Assembly: GCA_037501455.1 (NCBI GenBank) | Contig: CM074860.1 | Span: 39,132,501 to 39,196,500, forward strand | Direction: 5' to 3' | DNA: 64,000 bases | Origin: Lantana camara | Lineage: Eukaryota; Streptophyta; Magnoliopsida; Lamiales; Verbenaceae | Shown here: one piece after another, positions 22,374 to 31,970 of the stretch | Position numbering within the stretch: position 1 is the stretch's first letter | Layout: each line of letters begins with the position of its first letter | Made by a program: the position numbers and the translations under genes | Notes under the pieces: generated by a model | What the model was told of the DNA's origin: nothing | The model's database searches: none | The model's input: the letters and a program-made list of their open reading frames with translations, nothing else

Positions 22374-24298
22374 TGTAGCACCCGCACGGTGGGTCACCAC
22401 ATCCCCCGCACCAAAGTCCGATCCACATACGAAATGGAGAGTCCGTACATGAACCAAACAGTGGCGAACGAGAGACTCACAGACTCACACCTAAGCTAGG
22501 CGGAACTTAGACCCTAAACAACAAAACCAAACAGACAATTAAAAATATGCGGAAGCGAAACAAGCCATGCCACAAATAAACATATATAAACAGTTGACGG
22601 GTTCAACTAGCATAAATACCTAATCCCGAATATCAAACAATAATCATAAATCCAACGAGTTCAACTAATCCACGCAAACCTGTCCTAACCTATCCCGAAA
22701 TATACATATCGATTCATATATAAATTCTAAATATCATATTCAAACATATCTTATACATAAGCCGAATGAAAGAAATGTGAATGTAAGACCACCTACTAGA
22801 CAAAGATACGGAACAGACTCCAAAAGACAGACACACTCCGCCTAGTACGAACTCCAAGCAGAACCTGCAAACTAAAAGTAAAAGGGAGGGATCAGTCTTA
22901 ACTCGACTGAGTGAGGGGTTAACGCACTCACACTATATATATAAGAGCAAAGCACGTATCAAACTCATAGTGTTCATGAACGCGGGGATAGTTTTTACAC
23001 ACTAAATCGTTTCCCGTGATATATACATATAGGGCTTACTTTAGCAAAATCAAACAAACTAAAATAACTTACCGAACAAACTTAGCAAAGCTTATTAAAT
23101 CTTAGCATATTAAAAACTTAGCTTATCTTATAAAAACTCCCTTTTAGTTTAACTTACAATCTATCCCCGTTTCATAAACCTTAACAGAACATACATATCA
23201 TATCATATAGAACTCGGCGGGTACGAGCTCCGACTTTCCCAATCTCCTCATAACATATCATATCAGAATCAAAACAGAAAACTTACATACATATCATATC
23301 ATATCATCCTCAACTCCGGGTGATGGAAGGGTGTATATGCCCAAACCATCCAAACAAACGAGGGGAGCGCCTTGCGAGCACTCAAACCCTCAGGAATTCT
23401 TCCCTCACCAAACCTCCTGGTGAGTTCAGGGGTGATCCTCTGCAAACATATGGAGACTATGTACAGGCTTAACCTCGACGGCCCTATGCCATCCCGAGGG
23501 CTCCTTACCCATAGCTCCGGGGCCCAACATACACATATCATATCAGAACCCGCTACAACAGAGACAGACAGACATAACTTATACATATATACGTATACAT
23601 ACCACTTCCCGTTTCAATCAAACTCGTTCCTTGCCAAACTTGGCTCATGAGAAGTATACGGTTAGAAGCATAGCTTCGCGTGGCAAAACATAACAAATCA
23701 TTCCAAATCAAGCATACATAGGCTCGTACATTGCTTAACATACTTGCAAACTTGAGACATATTCAACAAATACATATTTCACACTTATTTATGTATATAT
23801 AAGGCTTATTCAACCCCACATATTAAAACTGAGCATATTGCATTAAGGTGTAACTATATCCTAACCTCACCTGACACCGAAGAGGCCGAAGACACCACAA
23901 ATGATCCACCCCGGAATCAACACGACCAACAAAACACCACCCCGGGTGTACCTGAACAAACTGAATGCAAAACAGGACTTAGACACGTGAATGAACCAAA
24001 TAAACGCACGGCGTATTCTTATGATTGGAATGAAGTCATGGATCACGTATACATGCATAAAATACTCATTCTTTAATATTAAATTACAATGCATGCACCA
24101 AACATAGCATATAAAGCGAATTCATATCAAAACATGCAATACAATCAAGATATAAATCAATAAGCGGCAAAAGAAATCAATTAAAAGCATAAAAATCCAA
24201 AACCACACACTGGACAACGGGAAGGGCCGTTCCCAGACACAAGGCAAAATGGGAACGGCCGTTCCCACGAGCGCTGCTAGGAACGGCCGTTCCAGCTC
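22374..24298 (-). mobile_element. truncated family-B LTR, inverted
   Basis: Starts TGTAGCACCCGCACGG (an LTR end read backwards) with the shared terminal module, and ends at 24298 inside a palindrome cluster, where RT sequence on the plus strand begins. Roughly the U3 third is missing. The 6 bp before it (22368-22373, TAAGGA) resemble the LTR-to-primer-site spacer of the chromovirus at 39369-39376, so the cut may lie just inside that element's leader. Confidence 0.75.
24219..24293. repeat. three-copy GGGAACGGCCGTTCCC cluster
   Basis: GGGAAGGGCCGTTCCC (24219), GGGAACGGCCGTTCCC (24251) and GGAACGGCCGTTCC (24280). It is cut by the junction with pol at 24299, which explains three copies instead of six. 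Confidence 0.9.
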
Positions 24299-24936
24299 GA
24301 AGTCTGCCGAGGAGCATGCTAGACACCTTCAGTTGGTATTGAGAAAGTCCAATTAATAAAACAACGGATGAAATCAGCTCAGGACAGACAGAAAAGCTAC
24401 GCCGATCGTCGCAGAAGGGATCTCGAGTTTGAAGTTGGAGACCGGGTATTCTTGAAGGCGTCTCCACGTAAAGGATTTGCTCGGATTGGGAAAGGAGGTA
24501 AGCTTAAGCCTCGTTACTTAGGTCCTTATGAAATTTTGGAAAGAGTTGGAGAAGTTGCTTACAGATTGGACCTACCACCGAGCCTCACGGGGATTCATAA
24601 TGTATTTCATGTATCTCAGTTGAGGACATTGAAGGAGCATCAGTTATTTGCCAAATTCAGTAAGTGTGAGTTTTGGATTGACAAGGTGTCTTTCTTGGTC
24701 ACGTGATTTCGGGCAATGGTTTGGAGGTCGATCCTTCAAAGATTGAGTCGGTTTTGAAGTGGGAGAAGCCTAGGAATGCCTCAGAGATCAGGAGTTTCTT
24801 GGGATTGGCAGGTTATTACTGGAGGATTCCCATAGTTAAGGTTCTTTGGAGAAGTGACAAGACCGAAGAAGCTACGTGGGAGACCGAAGACAAGATGAGA
24901 CGGTTCCATCCAGAGTTGTTCCCTTCCGATCAGTGA
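24299..24936 (+). pseudogene. mosaic chromovirus pol fragment (RT and chromodomain pieces alternating)
   Basis: Compared with the chromovirus pol at 34563-38082, four pieces follow each other: RT (SAEEHARHLQLVL, 24303-24343); the integrase C-terminus (KVQLIKQRMKSA to FHVSQLR, 24338-24624); RT again, resuming exactly where the first piece stopped ([11 protein letters not shown] to LGLAGYY, 24620-24823); then the end of the chromodomain ([19 protein letters not shown] to FPSDQ, stop TGA 24934-24936). The joins lie at short shared strings (ATTGAG, TTGAGGA, GGAG-type). One base is missing near 24697 (TTCTTGGTCAC), shifting the frame after SFL. It is a dead copy directly followed by a polypurine tract and LTR. 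Template switching during reverse transcription is the simplest source. Confidence 0.85.
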
Positions 24937-24954
24937 ATCTGGGGACCAGATTCT

Positions 24955-24970
24955 TTTAAGGAGGGAGGAT
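24955..24970 (+). promoter_or_regulatory. polypurine tract
   Basis: TTAAGGAGGGAGGAT directly before the LTR start TGTAATGCCC at 24971. The same tract precedes the 3' LTR of the complete chromovirus (34529-34541, minus strand). It primes plus-strand DNA synthesis. Confidence 0.85.
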
Positions 24971-27522
24971 TGTAATGCCCCAACTTTCGGCAATTCAGGT
25001 ATGATCGACACGTGTGCGTTTGAGAGTTAGATTTTTAATTTTAATTGATCATTTCTTTAATTTTCCATATCATGACATAAATTCATAAAATTATATTCTA
25101 AGTATTTTATTGAAAATTCATATCATATCATAATTATCGCATATATTGAATGTGATTGCAACGTGAATTAATTCCCCAAATGTGAGTTAATTTCTTCTAT
25201 GTCCTTATTTGCTCATTTTCATGACTTTGGGGATCTAATTGCTCTGGACCAAATTGATCAATGGTTATGGAAATGGACTTAATTGCATAACTTACTAAGT
25301 GAAAGGACTTAATAGCAAAATTGGCCATCTCTTCCCCTTTCTTAGCAGCATTCACGTACCATCACATTTCCTTCTTCATACAAAATACTTCATCTTTGTT
25401 CTTGCTTTCCTTGCTCAACCGAGACAAACCCTTCTTGGAAGAGAGGGAGATTTCATCTTGCAAGCATCATATTTGTGGGATTTCTGATATTTGAGGCATC
25501 TTCAACATCATATCTTCTTCTCATCTCTCATTTGAGGTAATTATGGAGTATGGATGATTTTCTTGAATAAATGGCATAAATAGGGCTTTGCATTAGATTG
25601 GATAAATTGTGTATTGGTTGTTGGAAATATGTTTATGAACTTTGAGCTCAAGATTGATGCATATAACTTGTGAATTATGGACTTGGAGCATGAGTGTTGA
25701 TATGGGTTTGGATTGATGGACTATTGATGATCTAACATGGAAATAAGTGTTTAAATGAATTGCTATTGATTATATGTAAGTTAGTATGTTTATTGCATCA
25801 AATATATGCATTACATCTTGGCTTGAAGCCATTTTTGTGGTTGTTTGTTCTTACTCCATTACTGCTTTGTTTCTGTTCTTCATTTCTGCTGCTCTCGTAT
25901 TTTGGGAACGGCCCTTCCCAGCCCCAGTTCAAAACTGGAACGGCCCTTCCCATGATTTGGAGTCAGCAAGGCCAGCGAGACTGGGAACGACCGTTCCCAT
26001 TTTGGTCTGTGTGCCGGAAGGGCCGTTCCCAGCCAAAAACGTTTTCCCTTTTTAAAAAACACTGGCGTGTTTTGAAGGGCCACGGGAACGGCCCTTCCCA
26101 ATTACAAAAGGAAGCCAGAACGGCCGTTCCCGCATGCCTGGCAGAACAAAATTCACTGCATAAAATTGCATTTTTAGCCCCTCGTTCCGACGGCTTCTTT
26201 GACCCCAAATTGCTATTAAATGACTGCATACATGTCGAAACGCAATATTTTCATGGTACATTGCATCATACTCGTCATCTCGTTGCATTTTCGCCGTTCG
26301 TCCTATTTGGTACATTTTGAGTCGTGTCTTACGGACATTTATCTTCCTTGCACAGACCAGCTTCCTGGTGACGAGGAGCAGGCCCCGTGAGCTGTTTCCT
26401 TGGTTGTTTTTGGGTCGTTCAGGTGAGGTTTAATTTTAGATACATAGGACCCGTATAACCCTATGTAAAATTTTAAGCCAAAACCTATCTATATATTTAT
26501 AGTTTTCAAACGAGATTGGTTTTCAAAGGACTTATTGAACTATTGATTAATTGAATGATTGATTTAGCGAGTATTGTATTGCACTGTGGGCCCGACGGTA
26601 GTGACTCGAGCCAACCGGGAAAGCATGAGCTGACGGGTAACTTGAGAGCTATCCTCACCAAATTGGGATGACCCCTAAACCCCCTAGGAGATTAGGGGAG
26701 GAAGGAGTTCCGAGCTTAGGGATTCATGTACCCTCTGCCCAGACTGATTGGATGGTGGGGCCTTGCAATCCCACCATCACCCGGAGGAAGAAGGTATTAT
26801 TGAACTTGCTAATTGTGCACAGTAATAAATTGCTTTATCACCTAATCACCTAATAATTGATTGATTGATTGATTGTACATAGTCGGTGTAAGGTTGGAGA
26901 ATTGCCCCACTCGTCGGGCCACAAATTGATTATATTGAATTGGTTAAATTGAAATTGAATTAGTTGTAACCTCGGGCGATAGTATCCCTTTGATTCTATT
27001 AAATTATATTGTTTTTCCCAAAGTTATTACCCGAGATTATAACTTGCATATATGTGCGCTTATATTTATTTATACCCCTCGCTCAGTCTGTGTTGGACTG
27101 ACACCTCAACTTTTCAGTTGTTTTGCAAGGCGTGCTAGGCGGGACATTAGAGTCTAATTGTCTTTAAATTTGGGTGTAGCACACTTCATTCCCACATTTT
27201 GTTCATGTATAGCTTCTTGGGATATTTTGTATCATGCCTTGTTACCTATTTTGTTGGAGATGATATTGTATTGATAGTGTAATTGTTGGTACCTATTAGT
27301 AAATAAATAAATATGGTACCTATAAGTATTGAATGAATATTGTTTCCGCTTTTATCTACTCTGAATTGTTGGTTGGTTTTAATTGAGGGTATCCGTCTAG
27401 CCTTGTGTCGTTTTATTGTCTCCCGTTCGCCATAGCTTTGGTTCATGTATGGATTGGTCATTTCATATGTGGATTGAGGCTATGATGCGGGGGATGTGGT
27501 GCCTAGCGTTCCCGGTGCTACA
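24971..27522 (+). mobile_element. complete family-A LTR (3' LTR), 2,552 bp
   Basis: TGTAATGCCCCAACTTTCGG to TTCCCGGTGCTACA, same family as the chromovirus LTRs at 31971-34528 and 39377-41951. It contains, in order, a donor-like site (GAG then GTAATT, GT at 25537), the palindrome cluster, an acceptor-like site (TCTTCCTTGCACAG ending 26355), a box with GGTGACGAGGAGC, one unit related to the 91-bp minisatellite (from 26667), and the shared terminal module. The 5 bp after it (CAACT) do not match the 5 bp before the 5' piece (TTAAA at 21912-21916), so 21917-27522 is not a simple insertion. Confidence 0.9.
25904..26131. repeat. six-copy GGGAACGGCCGTTCCC cluster
   Basis: Copies at 25904, 25936, 25983, 26015, 26084 and 26116. 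Some are imperfect (GGGAACGGCCCTTCCC). They lie 930-1,160 nt from the LTR start, inside the presumed LTR intron 25537-26355. Long open frames across this stretch on both strands are by-products of the repeats. Confidence 0.95.
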
Positions 27523-30090
27523 CAACTTGTCTTGGAATTCTTGTTGTTTTGTTTCGTGAGTAATAGAAATGAGAAGCCCATAATTGGTCCGCCATTAATG
27601 CTCAAAAGAAATTGTCAAATACATATTGTTAAAATAATGTTAGATGTATATGCTTCTGTGGTGTGTATATTAATTAATCTAGGATCGAATTAATACCCCT
27701 GAGTGCGTCGCCTTTTGCTGCAAATATAAGATCAGAATGGTTTCGTTAATTGGAAATGAATTGCTTAAAGGAAGATTTGAAATTCTTGAATTTAATGCCC
27801 AGCATGTTGTAATTAATGATGATAGATGTAATGATTACTTGGAAATTGATAATTTAGGTGAAATTAGTAATAGGCTACCTTCATTTCGTTAAGTGGGTGA
27901 TGAGTTCTTGAATTTAATTATTAATGCATGCCATTACCTAAGATTAGATGCACTAATTCTTAAATGAATGCTGCGTGAGGTTGTGCTTAGAAGAATGTGA
28001 TAATTTTGCTGGGAAAGTTTTGTCTCACATGAATTTTGAGTGCGTTACCCTGCTGCGTGCTTTGAATATTTTAGTGTGAAGTTGTTTACCTTGGGAATAT
28101 TTAGCATGGGAATTAAATCAATTCTTGAATTTTGTTTATAACGTGAGATTTAGCATAAAAATGTGATGTATTTGAGCACGAAATACTTGTAATTGTATGG
28201 AATTATGCTACCTTGTCTTGCGCCCCCCCCCCCCCCCCCTCGCGGTACGTACCGCTTGGTTGTTGTTGTTCCTTCATGTTTGCTGCTGCCAAAAGGAAGA
28301 AACGCTGAATAGGGCAGCCACGCGAACAGGCGTTTGCCCCAAATTTTTGGGAATATGATTTTTATGTTTGGTTATTTATTTTATTTATTTTCTTCCAACA
28401 CAAACATGATCCTAACGTGTTAGAAACTTGTAGTATAATGTGTTATGATGTGTATTTTAATTTTATTATATGAATTTTAAGGTGCAAACATGAATTTAAA
28501 TATAAATGCCTAATTGCTACCATATGCCATTTCATTGTATCAATTGAATTCTTAGATGATAATACTTCATTTGATCGAATGAATTGTGGAATATTTGTCT
28601 TATGCTATGCTACTTGACCTATATGGTCCATACCATTCCGTGATGCATTTCATACATGATTATATGTTGCCGTGCGTCTTAATTGGTTCATATAGAGTCT
28701 AAGTCTTGGGCTTTTGGTATGTTTGTTTATTTCAGAGGACATTGGTGGTGGTGAGCCCGAGGCTTAGTGGTGTCCGGTTTTCACTTTCTTTTCTTCAAGT
28801 ACAAGGTGAGGTTTAGGATTTTTGTATAGATAAGCGACCTATGACCTTAATATGATGATTTTAATCCCTGCATGCTGTTATATACTATATATGATTAGAT
28901 ATGTGTTGAATATGATATGATTATGACCTTGTAGATCATCCTTGGTTTTGGAAAATTAATTATTAAGGCATATGTAAGCTATTTTTGGAAAATTCAGTTA
29001 TGTGATGTTTCTGTAGCGAGTTGGCCATGAAATATTGGTATCTGTCTGTCTGTTTGTTTATGGATACGAGGAGTTACGGGTAATGGAGCCCCCGGGACGG
29101 TTAGGGCTGTCGGCGTTTAACCATATGCGTAGATCCATTTGAGATATCAGGGAGATGGGGGAGGCGTGATATCTTGAGCCTTCGGCGTACCACCGGGGAG
29201 GGCACTTGTGGGTTCGGAACCCCTTGTGATATATCTGTTCTGGATGGTTAGGGCCAATCCGAGGCTCTTTCCATCATTGGAGTTGAGGAGGGATTTATTT
29301 CTGTATTTCCGTTTTGTTTTGTTATGTGGAGTAAAGGTTGGAAGCTCGTACTCGCCGAGCATATGTTATGATCAGTTCTAGGAATCATGAATCGGAATAA
29401 GGTTTTTGAAAATACTTTCTAAGTATAAGTATAAGTTTGTTTTCAAATGTTTTGGTATGTAAACCCTTATACCCCGTTCATGAGTCCACCCTTCTGTTAT
29501 GTGCTATGCTTTATATTTATTAGTGTGCGGGTGTGTGTTAGCCCCCTCACTCAGTCAGTTGACTGACCCCTCGTTTTATCTTTTAGTTTGCAGGTTTCCT
29601 TTTGGCTTGAGCTAGGCGGAAGTGAGTCTTCTGAGTCATACTTGTTAGTCTAGTTGGTGTTAGGATGCATTTGTCGCATACTCTATTTATGTTATGTATT
29701 TATGTTTCACACTTGGAGATTATGTCTGTGCTCTACTTAGACTTAACCCGTGTGGGGTTAGTATGCTAGCACTTGGATGTTATTAGATACTCTGCTGATA
29801 CTTATGTTGGTTTATGATGTTATAATGACTTGATATTTGGGATTAGGTATCTATGCTAGTTGAACCCGTCACTTGTTTTGTATGTTGTTGTAATCGCTTA
29901 CGCTACTTGTGGATGATTGTTTGGTTTGCTTCTGCGCTCTGAGTTTGTTGAGTTAGTTCCGCCTAGCCTAGAGTGTGAGTTGGTCTCCCGTTTGCTATAA
30001 TTCGGATTCGGGCATGGATTTCCTATTTCATGACCAGGTCTGGGTCCTAGTGCGGGGGATGTGGTATCTTCCGTCTGGGTGCTAGGCCGG
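27523..30090 (+). mobile_element. 5'-truncated gypsy LTR
   Basis: No start TG...; the sequence opens in mid-LTR. It has an acceptor-like site (TTTATTTCAG then AGGACATTGGTGG, near 28734), matching the TTGTTCAG-AGGAGTAT sites at 31225 and 56908. The usual series follows: CTCACTCAGTCAG, CCGCCTAGCC, GTGCGGGGGATGTGG and an LTR-like end GGGTGCTA near 30090. There is no gene. A 17-bp C run is at 28223. After 30090 some 40 bp lead to an 11-bp G run and the TRIM-like LTR. Confidence 0.65.
28223..28239. repeat. poly(C) run, 17 bp
   Basis: Uninterrupted C homopolymer inside the truncated LTR. The length may be unreliable in an assembly. Confidence 0.85.
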
Positions 30091-30130
30091 TGTGCTAGGG
30101 AGGACGCTGGGCTCCCATGGGGGGGGGGGA

Positions 30131-30327
30131 TGTAATGTCCCATATCGGAGGAAGAGGAGAACTAAAAGTTCCTTATAAGGGGGTGGATACCTCTTTCCTG
30201 TAGAGGCCTTTTCCTGGGTGGGCGCCTTTGGCTTAAATTCCACCAGGAAGAACAAAACCGTGAGGCTATGCCGACTTATGGATAGAAAAGCGGACAATAT
30301 CTACAGGCGGGTTTTCGGGCTGTTACA
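30131..30327 (+). mobile_element. TRIM-like short LTR, 197 bp
   Basis: Starts TGTAATGTCCCATATCGG, contains TTCCTTATAAGGGGGTGG, ACCTCTTTCC and GCGGACAATATCTACAGGCGG, and ends TCGGGCTGTTACA. This series (CCCACATCGG, CCTTATAAGGG, GGACAATATCTGCTAGCGG, GGGCTGTTACA) is one I recognise from a widespread small LTR in angiosperm genomes. TATAAGG could act as its TATA element. The flanks GGGGA and GGAAC do not form a clear duplication, and the G run upstream hides the border. It is a solo LTR or half of a truncated element. Confidence 0.65.
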
Positions 30328-30964
30328 GGAACTATTCATCAACATCCCAAATAAGCACCTAGACATAGAATCAAGGCACAAAACATACGTAGAAACGAAG
30401 CACATAATGAGAGGAATACAATGGTTACCTTGGTTCTTCGATCGGGTGGTCGGGTCTCGCAAGCTCGAGCTCCAAGCTTGTAGGGCCAAAAGGGGGGCTC
30501 CTCTCTTGCCTTGTATTGATCGATCAAAGTGGAAGAGGGAGAGGAAGGCTGATATTTTTAACCTTCAAGGGTTGAAACGGGTCAGTCACATGGGTAAGGT
30601 CAAACGGTATTCGGTCCATTCGGATCGAATTTTAAAATAGTAGGGCGATCAAAAGGCTTTAGAAAAATAAAAGGTCAATTTCATTCAATCTGAATCATCG
30701 AAATGAACTCAATGACAAGGTCGGAATTCGCATTTGAATTCCCGAGCTCAAGCTAGCCACGAGGGCTAAAAACATCCTAATTCCAATTAGGTCCCTACTT
30801 TGCAAATATTGGACGATTGAGTCCAAGTATATTTAATTAAATTCTAATGTGCACATAACTAAAATAGATTACAATTGACACGTAAGGCATGCAAATCACA
30901 TAATTACTGAATTAAACTCTCCCGAGACTTCATACCTGGATTGCCGAGAAGACGGGGTGTCACA
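30328..30964 (-). mobile_element. U3 fragment of a gypsy LTR
   Basis: On the minus strand it starts TGTGACACCCCGTCTTCTCG at 30964 and resembles the first several hundred bases of the LTR 7427-11071 (the CAGGTATGA motif shortly after the start is shared). It ends where the TRIM-like LTR begins. There is no gene; the longer open frames are chance. Confidence 0.6.
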
Positions 30965-31970
30965 ACTTCATTTAATTGTCTCGTATGATGTTTCCTTACT
31001 TTCTTTATGACTTGTGTGCATTGTTAACATGTTAATTTATGTGTTATGATCATTGTGTTAAGTTTATGGATTTATTTGACGTGAAATATGCATGATATGA
31101 ACGTATATGCCCTAAGTGTTACCTTTTGTTGTTTCATTTGCATCACTTGCATTCATATGCATTCACCGAGCGTTTAAGTGGTTAATTTTGAGTCTAAGTA
31201 TGTCTTTTATTGTTTTTCTTGTTCAGAGGAGTATCCCGTTGGTGACGAGGTCGCTCCGTAGGCAATGATTTTGTTCTTTTTGCCCGGTTCGTTCGTGTAA
31301 GGTGAGGTTAGGTTACAGTTAAACCCTAATGAAACGTGCCCAATATGTATGCTTGTGGATATAAGCCTTATGTATACGTAATAAGTGCAAGATATGAATA
31401 TACATGATATGCTATAGGTTTGTATATGATATGTTAAGTATGGTTATGGATATGTTATAAGTACGTTATGAATATGAATATGCTATGATTATGATCTTGA
31501 TGTGAATATTAACATGGGTATGATTTGAATACGTTAGGGATACGAATCCGCTACGAGTATGAATATGTTAAGAATCTAATAGGAATATGTTATAAGTATG
31601 AATATGCTATGAAAATGAATAAGCTACAGATATGGATATGCTATGTATATGGTATGTTATGAATATGAATACGATCTTGGTATGAATATGAATCCGGTAT
31701 TCTATGACTATAAATCTGCTATGGATATGGATTTGATATACCTCTGAATCTGGTACGACTCGGACTCTGTATATGGGCGATTACGGGTAAGGGAGACTCA
31801 GGACGCTAGGTATTACTCCTATACATAATTATCGTGATGTGGGATAGGGAATCCGGGACGGACATTATCCCTATGCATATCTCTCTTTGTGTGGAGGTTT
31901 GCCTTGTATATATGTTTCCGTTAGGCTAGTTTGTTATGCAATTGTTCGTGAAACGGGAGTGGATTCTTAA
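30965..31970 (+). mobile_element. 5' LTR of the gag-only plus-strand element, part 1
   Basis: Opens inside the LTR. From TTTAATTGTCTCGTATGATG onward it parallels 56650-57448, the 3' LTR of the same element. It includes the acceptor-like TTGTTTTTCTTGTTCAG then AGGAGTATCCCGTTGG (near 31225) and a TATGAATATG tandem tract. It is interrupted at 31970 by the chromovirus and resumes at 41957. Confidence 0.7.
31395..31750 (+). repeat. degenerate TATGAATATG tandem tract
   Basis: About 350 bp of variants of TATGTTATGAATATGAATATGCTATG. A longer version is at about 57065-57440 in the partner LTR, with an extra duplicated block there (GTTAAGAATCCGATAGGAAT occurs twice at 57248 and 57287). Confidence 0.8.

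Noticed and set aside
25760..26320. 186-codon open frame in the family-A LTR, and a 215-codon one at 33054-33701 minus
   Set aside because: Same LTR segment in both; the length comes from the GC-rich palindromes with few stops. No domain, and the frame is broken in sister copies.
21917..27522. A simple, complete LTR element with two family-A LTRs
   Set aside because: The 5' copy is only 451 bp, an inverted LTR of another family is fused to it, and the flanking 5-mers (TTAAA, CAACT) do not match.
28223..28239. Functional meaning of the poly(C) run and the G run at 30120-30129
   Set aside because: Homopolymers in decayed LTRs; the lengths may be sequencing artefacts.
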